Numbered from the stretch's first letter, positions 44,570 through 54,015 are shown. The stretch is DNA of 64,000 bases from Paenibacillus sp. FJAT-29882 (GCF_001510645.1 NZ_LMVB01000002.1:310001-374000), one strand, 5' to 3'. Notes: a model not told the origin generated them from the sequence alone. A program made the numbers and translations.

Positions 44570-45350
44570 CTTGCTTCACGCCTTCCAGCCATTTTCTCCG
44601 TTCCTCAGCCGTCAAATAGGAAGTCAGCTTCTGTTCGATTGTTCGTGGCGCTTCTCCTTCAATAATCGATAGAATGCCTTCAATCATCATTTCCTTAATC
44701 CGTACTTCAGCTAGTGATTTTCGTTTCAGCTTATTGGCAAATGGATGCCAGAGCAGGTACCCTGTGAAGATTCCGAGCAAGGTCGCAACAAATGCTGCTG
44801 AAATGGCATGCCCAAGTTCGTCCGTATTATCCATATTTCCAAGTGCAGCGATTAACCCTAATACCGCTCCTAATACTCCTAGAGTAGGCGCATATGTACC
44901 TGCTTGTGTGAAAATGGCCGCTCCGCCAAGGTGACGTTCTTCCATTGCATCGATTTCTTCAGACAGTACGTCACGAATATAATCAGCACTTTGACCTTCA
45001 ACAGCAAGATTCAAACCATTTTTTAAAAATTGATTATCCACTTGCTCTGCAACCGCTTCTAATGCAAGTAATCCTTCTTTCCTTGCAATGACTGCCCACT
45101 CGGAAAATGTTTGAATTAATTCCTGTGGCTTCGCCAGCTCTTGTTCTGTAAATAAAATCTTAACTAGCTTTGGCAGTTTCTTTAATTCAGATGATGGGAA
45201 AGCTGTGATGACGGCTGCAGCTGTTCCACCTAAAATAACTAAGATTGCAGCAGGATTCACCAAAGCAGATATATCCACACCTTTTAAATACATCCCAACT
45301 CCTATTGCAATGACTCCTAAAATGACACCAATTATTGACGTTTTATCCAT
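44562..45350 (-). CDS. motA: Flagellar stator protein MotA
   Basis: 262 residues from MDKTSIIG. Four transmembrane helices; the conserved proton-channel and torque region is present (IFTQAGTYAPTLGVLGAVLG, ISAAFVATLLGIFTGYLLWH), plus the charged cytoplasmic loop that contacts FliG. The second of two adjacent ATGs (45350) fits the GGGTGA spacing and known MotA starts; 45353 and a GTG at 45359 are alternatives. Forms a stator with MotB. The -10-like ACCGATAT at 45392-45399 suggests sigma-D control, as for B. subtilis motAB. Confidence 0.95.
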   Translation of the reverse strand: MDKTSIIGVILGVIAIGVGMYLKGVDISALVNPAAILVILGGTAAAVITAFPSSELKKLPKLVKILFTEQELAKPQELIQTFSEWAVIARKEGLLALEAVAEQVDNQFLKNGLNLAVEGQSADYIRDVLSEEIDAMEERHLGGAAIFTQAGTYAPTLGVLGAVLGLIAALGNMDNTDELGHAISAAFVATLLGIFTGYLLWHPFANKLKRKSLAEVRIKEMMIEGILSIIEGEAPRTIEQKLTSYLTAEERRKWLEGVKQDG

Positions 45351-45391
45351 CATATTCACCCATTCATTTATTCTTCTACTCTCTTTCCTTT

Positions 45392-45419
45392 ATATCGGTA
45401 GAAAACATGAAAAAATGAG
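45392..45419 (-). promoter_or_regulatory. Probable sigma-D promoter of motAB
   Basis: ACCGATAT at 45399-45392 on the minus strand matches the sigma-D -10 (GCCGATAT) at seven of eight positions; the -35 at the right spacing (TCAT for TAAA) is weak. About 42 bases upstream of the motA start. Confidence 0.5.
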
Positions 45420-45905
45420 TGCCTTTTTATTTTTTTCAAAAAAACTAACAATATGATTGCTGATTAGTTTTCTGAATCGAAAAAAATTATAAACTTTTTC
45501 AATATTCACAAATTAACGAAACAGATTTTACCTTTAACTAAATTACCGGATACGTTATCGCTACATTTGTAATAGTAAAAAAGTTTTCAGCTCCCAATCT
45601 CACCTACTACACGCTTGCAATTTTCTAAGCCAATATATGTATAAGACTGTAAGTCGAAATAACGTGATTTATCTAGATAGCAAGTTTTCTTATGGTACCA
45701 TTTATGAATTGTCCCTTTAATTGGCATGGTTTTTTATTTTCTAGAATGATATGTTAAGTGTCGAGTATTTTCCGGGAAATATTCATTCTTTCGACAGAGA
45801 GTTTTGTAAAATGTAAACAATTACCACAAATTTTTTCCCCACATTCTACAAATTTTATGTAAAATGCTATATAGGGGTCAAACTCTAATTAATAGGGGTG
45901 ACTAG
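45420..45905. other. Divergent intergenic region between motA and mreBH
   Basis: AT-rich. Apart from the motAB promoter, the only signal is a modest promoter-like pair TCTACA-N17-TATATA at about 45847-45875 ahead of mreBH. A sigma-I promoter, used by B. subtilis mreBH, was not recognised. Confidence 0.4.
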
Positions 45906-46913
45906 ATGTTTTCAAATACAGAAATTGGCATCGATTTAGGGACAGCCAATACATTAATTTATAGTAAAAACAAAGGAATTATTTTTAACGAACCATCTGT
46001 TGTAGCCATTGATACAATCACCAATAAAGTGGTTGCTGTGGGTAATGATGCAAAAGAGATGATTGGAAAAACGCCAGGAAATATAGTGGCGATTCGGCCA
46101 TTGAAAGATGGGGTTATTGCAGATTTCGATATTACTTCGCAAATGCTTAAACAAATTATGAAAGTAGCAGCCAAGAAGCTTGGACTTTCAATCAGAAAGC
46201 CTGTCGTTGTGGTATGTACACCATCTGGTTCTACGACAGTTGAGCGAAGAGCCATAGAAGATGCGGTGAAGAGCTTCGGAGCCAAGCAGGTGCATTTAAT
46301 AGAAGAAACAGTTGCTGCCGCAATTGGAGCGGACTTGCCCGTTGACGAACCTACCGCAAATGTCGTCGTTGATATCGGTGGCGGAACAACAGAAGTGGCG
46401 ATTATCTCCTTTGGTGGCGTCGTATCCTGCAACTCCATACGAATTGGCGGAGATCAGTTTGACGAAGATATTGTTCAACATATTAGAAAACAATATAATC
46501 TTCTTATTGGAGAGCGCACTGCCGAACGAATTAAAATAGAAATCGGCCATGCTCTCATTTCACATGACCGTCTCACCATGGATATAAGAGGTCGAGACCT
46601 TGTCTCAGGTCTGCCGAAAACCGTAACCATACATTCAGAAGAAATCCAAGAAGCGATTCGTGAATCCCTTCTTCATGTTTTAGAAGCCATTCGTGCTACC
46701 CTTGAGGATTGTCCACCAGAGTTGAGTGGTGATATCGTCGACCGAGGTGTTGTCCTTACCGGTGGTGGTGCTATGCTGAATGGCATTCAAGACTGGCTGA
46801 GCCAAGAAATTGTCGTTCCTGTTCATCTAGCGTCAAACCCGCTTGAATCGGTCGCAATTGGAACCGGTCGTTCTGTACATCTGATAAGTAAACTTCAAAA
46901 GGCTATCAAGTAA
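45906..46913 (+). CDS. mreBH: Rod-shape actin homologue MreBH
   Basis: 335-residue bacterial actin. Phosphate-1 [12 protein letters not shown], connect-1 [14 protein letters not shown], phosphate-2 [20 protein letters not shown], adenosine motif [13 protein letters not shown]. The length equals that of B. subtilis MreBH, and the gene is monocistronic instead of lying in an mreBCD operon, which argues for MreBH over MreB or Mbl. MreBH forms membrane-associated filaments that direct lateral wall growth and the hydrolase LytE. AGGGGTGA lies 7 bases before the ATG. Confidence 0.9.
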   Translation: MFSNTEIGIDLGTANTLIYSKNKGIIFNEPSVVAIDTITNKVVAVGNDAKEMIGKTPGNIVAIRPLKDGVIADFDITSQMLKQIMKVAAKKLGLSIRKPVVVVCTPSGSTTVERRAIEDAVKSFGAKQVHLIEETVAAAIGADLPVDEPTANVVVDIGGGTTEVAIISFGGVVSCNSIRIGGDQFDEDIVQHIRKQYNLLIGERTAERIKIEIGHALISHDRLTMDIRGRDLVSGLPKTVTIHSEEIQEAIRESLLHVLEAIRATLEDCPPELSGDIVDRGVVLTGGGAMLNGIQDWLSQEIVVPVHLASNPLESVAIGTGRSVHLISKLQKAIK

Positions 46914-46924
46914 ACTAAATACCG

Positions 46925-46966
46925 CAAAAAAAGAATCTCATCCATTGGAAGAGATTCTTTTTTTGC
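46925..46966 (+). terminator. Terminator of mreBH
   Basis: AAAGAATCTC...GAGATTCTTT hairpin followed by T residues, shortly after the stop. Confidence 0.9.
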
Positions 46967-47105
46967 TAATATCTATCACGCTTGAAGCCAAAAATTCAGG
47001 CTTCTTTCTGTTTGTGAGCAAAAAGTTTTAGTCTCACCAAGGATTATGATCATCTTTCGTAGGGAATAGACTTCTAACCAGTAAAAAATCCGGGAGTGAA
47101 GTCTA

Positions 47106-47981
47106 ATGAAACATCTATTAGCGTTCGGTAAAGAACTTACTAACGAAGTTAAGGAGGATCGGGCCACAGGGTTAGCTGCTGAACAGGCGTATTATTACTT
47201 ACTTTCCATCTTTCCATTACTCATTTTACTGCTTTCAATTCTTCCCTATCTAAATATTGAGCCACAACAAGCAATCAATTTTATGAATCATTTCTTACCA
47301 TCAGAAACTACGGACGTGCTAGCCGATACGATTATCGGAATTGTAACAGAGTCGAATGGTGGACTTTTTACTATAGGAATCTTAGGAACGATTTGGTCAG
47401 CATCCAACGGAATGAACAGCTTTATGCACGCTATGAATATTGCCTTTGATGTTAAAGAAACAAGAAATTTCATTGTAGTTCGACTAATTTCCATTGCCTT
47501 AACTTTAGGGTTGATTGTTGCTTTTATCGTTATACTCGTACTTCCGGTATTCGGTAATGTTATTTTAAATATGACTAATCAAGTTGTTCCAATTTCAAAC
47601 GAATTCAAAAGCATCTTCAATCTTTTACGCTGGGTCATTGCTTTCGCTGTTATTTCAATTGTGCTTACTTTTTTATACAAATTTGCTCCTAATAAGAAAT
47701 ACCTATTTAAGCATGTACTTCCCGGTGCCATCATTGCCACTGTCACTTGGCTAATCATTTCCATTGCCTTTTCCTTTTATGTAAGTAACTTTGGCAATTA
47801 TTCCTCTACATATGGAAGCCTCGGCGGTGTCATTGTTCTTATGCTATGGCTGTATGTAACGGGTCTTATTCTTGTGATAGGTGGAGAAATCAATGCCATT
47901 TTTCATAACAGATATTCTTCAGTAAAGGAAGTAACTCGTGTGAAGCCAATGAATTCAAAAGACCGAAAATTGACGACTTAA
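47106..47981 (+). CDS. YihY/BrkB-family membrane protein, second copy
   Basis: 291 residues and six transmembrane helices with the same motifs as the protein at 40.7 kb: GLAAEQAYYYLLSIFPLLILLLS, IWSASNGMNSFMHAMNIAFD, and YSSTYGSLGGVIVLMLWLYV followed by GEINAIF. It differs in a longer basic C-terminal tail and in the start of the first motif (AEQAYYY for AAQLAYF). GGGAGTGA precedes the ATG. Monocistronic, with a terminator about 100 bases after the stop. Confidence 0.88.
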   Translation: MKHLLAFGKELTNEVKEDRATGLAAEQAYYYLLSIFPLLILLLSILPYLNIEPQQAINFMNHFLPSETTDVLADTIIGIVTESNGGLFTIGILGTIWSASNGMNSFMHAMNIAFDVKETRNFIVVRLISIALTLGLIVAFIVILVLPVFGNVILNMTNQVVPISNEFKSIFNLLRWVIAFAVISIVLTFLYKFAPNKKYLFKHVLPGAIIATVTWLIISIAFSFYVSNFGNYSSTYGSLGGVIVLMLWLYVTGLILVIGGEINAIFHNRYSSVKEVTRVKPMNSKDRKLTT

Positions 47982-48085
47982 TGAAACTTATCAACTGTGT
48001 CAATAAAACTTCACCGAGACGTCGGCAAACTCCAAGAATTCATTCCAAGTTAAACCATTCTTCTATTACGCTTTCTTTACAATTA

Positions 48086-48131
48086 ACAACGGAGCGAAGC
48101 TTATAGTTCTAAGCTTTGCTCCGTTGTTTCA
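48086..48131. terminator. Bidirectional terminator between convergent genes
   Basis: ACAACGGAGC(G/A)AAGCTTA ... TAAGCTT(T)GCTCCGTTGT hairpin with T-rich flanks. Confidence 0.88.
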
Positions 48132-48147
48132 TTTATTTAAATTGGGC

Positions 48148-49251
48148 TTATCCCCAAACCTCTTTTGAAACATCAACAATAAATTTTAATTTTTCCCATT
48201 GTTGTTCCTCAGTTAGCTTGTTGCCATGATGCGTGGAAGCAAATCCGCATTGTGGGCTTAAGCATAATTGTTCATGTGGTACATATTGGGCTGCTTCCTT
48301 AATACGAGCTATGATTGCTTCTTTATCTTCGACTTCTCCATTTTTAGATGTGACGATTCCTAGTACAACTTGTGCACCATCATTTGGAATATGTTCTAAC
48401 GCTTTAAAATCTCCTGAACGTTCATCGTCATATTCTAAGAAGAATCCGTCTACTTTTTCTTTTGCAAGTAGCGTTGGGGCGATAAGATCATAACTTCCTC
48501 CAAACGCCCAAGTAGATTGATAGTTTCCGCGGCATAAATGTGTAGTCACGATTAAATCTTCAGGTTTTCCTTCCAATACGCCGTTAATTACGCGTAATGC
48601 TAAATCAATTAAGTAATCTCTTGTATATTTTCCATCATTGAAAGGGATCCCCGGAGAGGAAAGACCCGCAATGTATACATCATCTAGTTGTAAGTATCGT
48701 ACACCAACCTCGTAAAATGCTTTTAATGCATCTTGATACGCTTTAATAATATCATTTGCATATTCTTCGATGTCAGGGTAAATCGTTTCATCACGAATCC
48801 CAAGATTAAATAATTGGTTCGGGCTTGGAATCGTTTGTTTCGCAACTGCACGGTCACCGACGATTTCCTTAAATTCAACGAAATCTTTAATGAATGGATG
48901 CTCAGGATTGAATGAAATCTTCCCGATGTTTCTAACGTTATATCTCTCTGTTTCTATACCATCAAAAGTGTATCCTTTTTCTGGTACAAAGCCTTCAAAT
49001 CCATTTATATGCTCTAAGAAATCTAAGTGCCACCATGTACGTCTAAACTCACCATCCGTCACTAATTCCAACCCAACCTCAATTTGCTTATCAACAATCC
49101 GTTTTATTTCCTTTGTTTCAACCTCGCGTAATTGTTCCGCAGTTATTGTACCTTCTTTAAAGTCTTTTCTTGCGCTATGTAGATTATCTGGTCGCAATAA
49201 ACTACCAACGTGATCTGCTTTGAACGGGACTTTCGTAATTGTTTTTGTCAT
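48148..49251 (-). CDS. yxjG: Cobalamin-independent methionine synthase-like protein, YxjG/YxjH
   Basis: 367 residues from MTKTITKVPFKADHVGSLLR. Related to the C-terminal catalytic half of MetE: zinc ligands in THLCRGNYQSTW (His and Cys), FFLEYDDERSGDF (Glu) and LCLSPQCGFAST (Cys), with RxxxADHVGSLLRP for substrate binding. Methylates homocysteine or a related thiol. ATG at 49251 has AAGGA 8 bases upstream; longer in-frame starts would lie within the riboswitch. Controlled by a SAM-I riboswitch, so expressed when SAM is low. The choice between yxjG and yxjH is arbitrary. Confidence 0.88.
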   Translation of the reverse strand: MTKTITKVPFKADHVGSLLRPDNLHSARKDFKEGTITAEQLREVETKEIKRIVDKQIEVGLELVTDGEFRRTWWHLDFLEHINGFEGFVPEKGYTFDGIETERYNVRNIGKISFNPEHPFIKDFVEFKEIVGDRAVAKQTIPSPNQLFNLGIRDETIYPDIEEYANDIIKAYQDALKAFYEVGVRYLQLDDVYIAGLSSPGIPFNDGKYTRDYLIDLALRVINGVLEGKPEDLIVTTHLCRGNYQSTWAFGGSYDLIAPTLLAKEKVDGFFLEYDDERSGDFKALEHIPNDGAQVVLGIVTSKNGEVEDKEAIIARIKEAAQYVPHEQLCLSPQCGFASTHHGNKLTEEQQWEKLKFIVDVSKEVWG

Positions 49252-49300
49252 GTCTAATTCCTTCTCTCTTTTATTAGCTTCTTTTGTAAACAAAAAATAA

Positions 49301-49455
49301 AAAACCTCTTCTTGAATACAAGAAGAGGCTTTTGCGCAATGGCTATTTACTCTTCTTATCTTCAAGCCTTACGCTTCTGGAATTAGCACAGTACTTAAAA
49401 GTCTGTTGCTGAGGTATCAAAGGGCCAGTCCCTCCACCTCTCTGGATAAGAAAGT
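49301..49455 (-). promoter_or_regulatory. SAM-I (S-box) riboswitch with terminator
   Basis: Aptamer at 49450-49352: CTTATCCAGAGAGGTGGAGG, GACTGGCCC, GATACC, AGCAACAGAC, GTGCTAATTCC, AGGCTTGAAGATAAG, all S-box consensus blocks in order. It is followed by the intrinsic terminator CCTCTTCTTG...CAAGAAGAGG plus T run at 49332-49301, 50 bases before the methyltransferase start. SAM binding should favour termination. Confidence 0.95.
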
Positions 49456-49620
49456 TACATATTTAATTATTTGATAATTCTCACTTTATATCTATTACTA
49501 TTGAATGTCAAGGGTGAAAATATGAAATTTCTAAATAAACAGTTTTCAGGTTAGATCCACTAAACTTAATCTGCGTGAAGTTTTGTAGTATCTGAACTCT
49601 TTGGTTTTGCACCTTTTTTT

Positions 49621-49720
49621 GTCCCGCATTAACGGAAAGTCAAAACCCCCACCTCAAGGCTTAGAGGAATCGTAGGTGGGGGATGAAGAAACCCCCACTG
49701 TTTGAAGTTTCACTTTATCT
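49621..49720 (-). repeat. Dispersed palindromic repeat R3, copy C (inverted, internally deleted)
   Basis: Read on the minus strand: GATAAAGTGAAACTTC, hairpin CAGTGGGGG..., ATCCCCCACCTACGATTCC, AGGTGGGGG, GTTAATGCGGGACAA. It keeps both ends and lacks the middle GGTTAGTTGAACCAATC segment of copies A and B. Confidence 0.7.
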
Positions 49721-49726
49721 ACTCCA

Positions 49727-50902
49727 TTATTCGTTCAAATATGCCCATGCATATTGCGCGTATAGTTCGGCTCCTGTAACGAGAGCGTCTTCGTCAATGT
49801 TAAATTTGCCATGGTGATGCGCCCATTCTGTATCTTTGTCGGGATTTCCACTTCCTACTAAAGCGAAACTACCAGGAGCCTCGTCTAAATAGAAGCTGAA
49901 GTCTTCCCCACCCATTGTCGGCTTTTCAGTATATAAAACATCCTTACCGAATGCTTCTGAAGCGACCTTTTGTACAAACTTAGCACTATATTCATCATTA
50001 ATAACCGGTTGGGTTCCATGGATATATTCCACTTCGGCACTTGCCCCGTAAATATTTGCGACATTTTCAGCGTATTGCTCGATTTGCTTTTCAATATGTG
50101 CACGCGTTTCATTGTCAAAACAACGGGCCGTTCCTTCAATGACAGCATTTTCGGCAATGACGTTAAACCGTGTGCCAACATCCATCTTTCCGATCGTAAG
50201 CACGGCAGGTTTTTGCGGGTCAATTGTTCTTGATACAACAGCTTGGATATTCATGACGAAAGAAGATGCAACAATGGCTGCATCAATGCAATCATGCGGC
50301 ATAGCGCCATGTCCGCCTTTTCCTTTAAATGTCACTTTAACAATATCCGCTGATGCAAATGATGGTCCCGGCGTACATGAAACTTTATGAGTCGGCATCT
50401 GTGACCAAATATGAATGCCAAATACATTATCAACGTCTTCCATCGCACCTTGCTTCACCATTTCTCGTGCACCTGTCGCCGCTTCTTCAGCAGGTTGGAA
50501 TATTAATCGTACAGTCCCAGGTAACTCATCTTTACTTTCATTTAGAGCTTTCGCTGCAATAAGCAACATTGCCGTATGTGCATCATGACCACAAGCATGC
50601 ATTTTGCCATCTTCCTTTGAAGCATATGGAAGATCTTTGTTCAACTCTTCTACCGGTAATGCGTCCATATCCGCTCTTAAAGCGACCGTTTTCCCTGCCT
50701 TGGCCCCTGCTATATTTGCAATGACACCTGTAGGATTTGTTCGACGATAAGGAATTCCTAAGTTTTCTAGATATTCGCAAATGAATGCGGTCGTGTTTTC
50801 TTCTTCCCATGATACCTCAGGTTCACTATGAAGTTTTCTACGTAATTCTGTTAATTCTTCACTATATGTCTGAATGGCTTCTTTAATTTTTTGACGAATC
50901 AT
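49727..50902 (-). CDS. M20-family amidohydrolase (N-acyl-amino-acid hydrolase type)
   Basis: 391 residues, dinuclear zinc/manganese peptidase fold. Metal ligands and catalytic residues: ALRADMDALPV (Asp), MHACGHDAHTAMLL (Cys, His, His), FQPAEEAATGA (Glu pair), IHIWSQMPT (His), and TMGGEDFSFYL near the C-terminus. The lid domain GKGGHGAMPHDCIDAA is standard. Hydrolyses N-acyl amino acids or similar amides. Starts two bases after the upstream hydrolase stop and has its own GGAGG site, so it is the last gene of the operon with the transporter at 52.2-53.3 kb. Substrate unknown. Confidence 0.88.
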   Translation of the reverse strand: MIRQKIKEAIQTYSEELTELRRKLHSEPEVSWEEENTTAFICEYLENLGIPYRRTNPTGVIANIAGAKAGKTVALRADMDALPVEELNKDLPYASKEDGKMHACGHDAHTAMLLIAAKALNESKDELPGTVRLIFQPAEEAATGAREMVKQGAMEDVDNVFGIHIWSQMPTHKVSCTPGPSFASADIVKVTFKGKGGHGAMPHDCIDAAIVASSFVMNIQAVVSRTIDPQKPAVLTIGKMDVGTRFNVIAENAVIEGTARCFDNETRAHIEKQIEQYAENVANIYGASAEVEYIHGTQPVINDEYSAKFVQKVASEAFGKDVLYTEKPTMGGEDFSFYLDEAPGSFALVGSGNPDKDTEWAHHHGKFNIDEDALVTGAELYAQYAWAYLNE

Positions 50903-50904
50903 GT

Positions 50905-52134
50905 TTATTCAACCTCCGTTAAGTTCTTTGCTGCTTCAAAAAGGATTTGAACGCCATCCGCCAAATGCCGTGCATCCGACCATTCTTCTGGACAATGGCT
51001 AAGACCGTCTTTACTTGGCACGAAAATCATCCCGACATTTGTAATATCAGAAAAAATCATCGCATCATGACCTGCACCACTGTTAATCGAGCAATACGGG
51101 ATTTCTAGTCTACTACTCTCTTGTTTCAACAAAGAACGAATCTCTATATTTAACTCTTTTGGCTGAATATATAAAAGCTCTTCAACAGATGTTCGGATTC
51201 CAGTTTCACTGTAAGACTCAATCATTGCTATCGTCTTTTGGATTGTGTTCAGTACGTTTTCTTCTTTACCAGATCTGATGTCCACAGAGAATACAACTTT
51301 GTCTGGAATGACATTTGCTCCATTTGGAAATACTTCTAGGCGACCTGTTGTAATGACCGTTCCTTCACCTTCATCGATTGCAAGATCCGGCAATTGGGAA
51401 ATGATCTTTGCAGCAGTGACTAAAGCGTCCGAACGGCGATCCATTGGAGTTGTACCTGCATGACCTGCTTGCCCTTCAATCGTCACTTCCAATTGGGCCA
51501 AGCCAACGATGGCTTCAACGACACCTATTGGAATATTCTTCTCTTCAAGAATTGGGCCTTGTTCGATATGCAATTCCAAAAATGCCTTTATTGTATTTGG
51601 CTTTCTCTCTTTGGCTAATGAAGAATCTAGTCCGATTTTTGACATCGCTTCTTCGGTCGAGATGCCATCTTTGTCCTTTAAATTTTTAAACTCTTCCTCA
51701 CTAAGAGAACCGATAATTCCGCGTGATCCCATCAATCCGCCACCAAATCTTGATCCTTCTTCTTCAACCATCGCGATGATTTCTAAAGGATATTTTGGTT
51801 TTAATTGATTTTCAGAAAAGAGAGTAGCTACTTCCAATCCTGCAATGACTCCGGCTGTACCGTCATATGCCCCTCCATTCGGGACAGAGTCAAAATGGGA
51901 ACCGATGAGAACACTTGGTGCATTTTTTAAGCTACCTTCAATCTTTCCAAAGATATTACCGAAACCATCTTCCGAAACTGTTAAACCATATTCCTTCATT
52001 TTTTCCTTGATATAATTTCTTGCTTGCAAATCTTCTTTGCTGTACGTAAGCCGTGTAACGCCTTTATTAGGCGTTGCTGTAAATTCACTTAAGGACCTAA
52101 TATGACTTTCCATCCGTTGTTGGGACTTTTTCAC
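50905..52134 (-). CDS. M20-family N-carbamoyl-L-amino-acid / allantoate amidohydrolase
   Basis: 409 residues. Hydantoinase/carbamoylase group: GSHFDSVPNGGAYDGTAGV (metal His and Asp), MVEEEGSRFGGGLMGSRGI (Glu pair), ELHIEQGPILEE, and GAGHDAMIF. Such enzymes release CO2 and NH3 from N-carbamoyl amino acids or allantoate. GTG start at 52134 fixed by GAGGAGGGG upstream. Middle gene of the operon, 18 bases after the transporter. No hydantoinase, urease or purine genes accompany it, so the substrate is open. Confidence 0.85.
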   Translation of the reverse strand: MKKSQQRMESHIRSLSEFTATPNKGVTRLTYSKEDLQARNYIKEKMKEYGLTVSEDGFGNIFGKIEGSLKNAPSVLIGSHFDSVPNGGAYDGTAGVIAGLEVATLFSENQLKPKYPLEIIAMVEEEGSRFGGGLMGSRGIIGSLSEEEFKNLKDKDGISTEEAMSKIGLDSSLAKERKPNTIKAFLELHIEQGPILEEKNIPIGVVEAIVGLAQLEVTIEGQAGHAGTTPMDRRSDALVTAAKIISQLPDLAIDEGEGTVITTGRLEVFPNGANVIPDKVVFSVDIRSGKEENVLNTIQKTIAMIESYSETGIRTSVEELLYIQPKELNIEIRSLLKQESSRLEIPYCSINSGAGHDAMIFSDITNVGMIFVPSKDGLSHCPEEWSDARHLADGVQILFEAAKNLTEVE

Positions 52135-52152
52135 AATACCCCTCCTCGTTTT

Positions 52153-53340
52153 TTACAAGAATCCTACGAATATTCCTGCTAAAACGACCGAAACGATCGT
52201 TACAGTTATGAATCCACCAACGAGCATAGGTGGTAGCATATGACTTGTTAGCACTTCTTTTTCTTTCTCGTCATTCGTTAAAGACTTAATTACTTCATTT
52301 GTGATGATATAGTCTGCGGGAAACCCATATAAGGCTGTTAACGATACAGCGAACGCCATTTCTTTGCTGACTTTTAAAATCTTACCGATGATGAATGAGA
52401 ATATATACATTCCGATGACTGCTAAAATAATACAAACGATGAGAGGATATAAGATCTCAAGCATCATACTTGGTGTCGCCTTTTGCAAACCGTCGAAAAT
52501 GAAAAGCATAAGCGCCATAATGGAGAAACCGAACCCATTCGCTTTTTGTAACGGTTGTTTTTCCAAAAATCCGACACTTTTCGCAATAATCCCAAATAAT
52601 AAACATAGGACAAGTGCATTAACCGTCACGAACGGCGCAAGTAAAGTAGAGACAAGATAGGCAAGGAAACCGACAAAGGCAAGTCTAAAGAATTTGAAAT
52701 ACTCTGTGTTATATTTTTCCGGCATATTTTTGAAAAGTTTAAGTTCCTGCTCTTTTTCTACTTCCCCACCATTTTTTGCATCTTTTATAGTCAGTTCTCC
52801 ACTGCGGTATTTCTCAAGGAGTCTTTTCCCTTCCTTTTTTAATACAATTGAAGTGATGGGATATCCTGCAAATCCTTGCATAACGTAGATGACGATTGCA
52901 AATACAGATAAAGACGCAAGTCCTGCTTCTTTGGCTCCTTCAGACATAATTAATGCTGATACGATTCCACCTACTAATGGAGGAATGGCAACAACGACTG
53001 TTTCAAAGTCGAAAATCAATGTTCCAATCGTAAATAATATAGCGATAATTCCTAAAACACCAGAAAGGGCAATGACAATGGTCTTCCATTGATTCTTCAA
53101 TTCTTGAAGAGAAAGCAAAGTACCCATATTTGTGATTAATAAGAACATCATCATAGTCGCAACCACAGGTGGTACTCCAGCCACCGCTACGATATCTGAT
53201 GGAAAAAATGTCCAATAACCAATAAGAAATAGTACTGCACAAACGAATACAGATGGTACCCAGGCTTTCGTTCGAACAGCTACTACGTCACCTATATATA
53301 AGATTAATACAAGAATAACTAAAGCTAACATTTGCGACAT
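52153..53340 (-). CDS. Multi-spanning membrane protein, probable substrate transporter
   Basis: About 395 residues from ATG 53340, with roughly eleven hydrophobic helices and a charged central loop (KYRSGELTIKDAKNGGEVEK). It has a Gly-rich re-entrant-like segment (IPPLVGGIVSALIMSEGAKE) of the kind seen in secondary carriers such as GltS or CitS families, but I do not recognise the family. A GTG at 53349 is an alternative start. First gene of the operon with two M20 amidohydrolases, so it plausibly imports the N-acyl or N-carbamoyl substrate. Confidence 0.7.
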   Translation of the reverse strand: MSQMLALVILVLILYIGDVVAVRTKAWVPSVFVCAVLFLIGYWTFFPSDIVAVAGVPPVVATMMMFLLITNMGTLLSLQELKNQWKTIVIALSGVLGIIAILFTIGTLIFDFETVVVAIPPLVGGIVSALIMSEGAKEAGLASLSVFAIVIYVMQGFAGYPITSIVLKKEGKRLLEKYRSGELTIKDAKNGGEVEKEQELKLFKNMPEKYNTEYFKFFRLAFVGFLAYLVSTLLAPFVTVNALVLCLLFGIIAKSVGFLEKQPLQKANGFGFSIMALMLFIFDGLQKATPSMMLEILYPLIVCIILAVIGMYIFSFIIGKILKVSKEMAFAVSLTALYGFPADYIITNEVIKSLTNDEKEKEVLTSHMLPPMLVGGFITVTIVSVVLAGIFVGFL

Positions 53341-53736
53341 AACAATCACTTCACTTTCATTAATATTTTAAAATATTATCACAGAATTTATTTAATTGAA
53401 AGATAATTTTGATTTTTAAATGAATTATAATTATTCATTTATTATACAAACGCATTATTTAACAATAAAATGTAAAGGTCCCATATAATCTCATAATATT
53501 CCCGATATTCGACTGTTACATAAAAAGTATAATTATTACAATATTAGTATAATGCATACATCATTTAAAATAAGAAGCATTCAATTATCAAGGGGAAAAA
53601 ATGTACGTTTCAAAAAAGAGGAAGGATTATAAACCGTCATTCATCAGACAAATAGGACTTTCTTAGACGACGCCAAGAAGGCGTAGTTTCAGAAACATCC
53701 TTTTTCCATAAAAAAAAACACATGAAGAAGGTCCTA

Positions 53737-53815
53737 AAAGGTCTGACCGCACACTCTATCCTGTTTAATATTTCATGTAAACAATTTAGAGTAGATGTGG
53801 AATCAGATACTTTTG
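53737..53815. repeat. Dispersed inverted repeat R2, copy 4
   Basis: AAAAGGTCTGACCGCACACT at the left; AGATGTGGAATCAGATACTTTT at the right is a diverged complement. Inner arms CTATCCTGTTTA / TAAACAATTTAGAGTAG also pair. Confidence 0.6.
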
Positions 53816-53863
53816 TTCTCGGACATTCTCTCGATGTGTTTCATATGAAGGACATGGGGCGGG

Positions 53864-54015
53864 TCTGCGCAACTCACTAATATAGCCAAACCATTTATCA
53901 GGGATACTGATTTTATTTAGAAAGGAACCAAAATTCGAGCTCCGTACCGCCACCATTGTGATGAGGTGGGTGCAGTATGAGACTTGATTAATCCTTCTTG
54001 GTAAATGGTGGCGTT
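53864..54015 (+). repeat. Dispersed repeat R4, copy 2
   Basis: ACTCACTAATATAGCCAAAC, then GAGCTCCGTACCGCCACCAT and TTGTGATGAGGTG. The CGCCACCATT arm pairs with AATGGTGGCG about 60 bases downstream, giving a hairpin preserved best in this copy. Confidence 0.7.

Noticed and set aside
53601..53666. 21-codon frame with a ribosome-binding site
   Set aside because: Too short and unsupported by similarity; mentioned only within the gap description.
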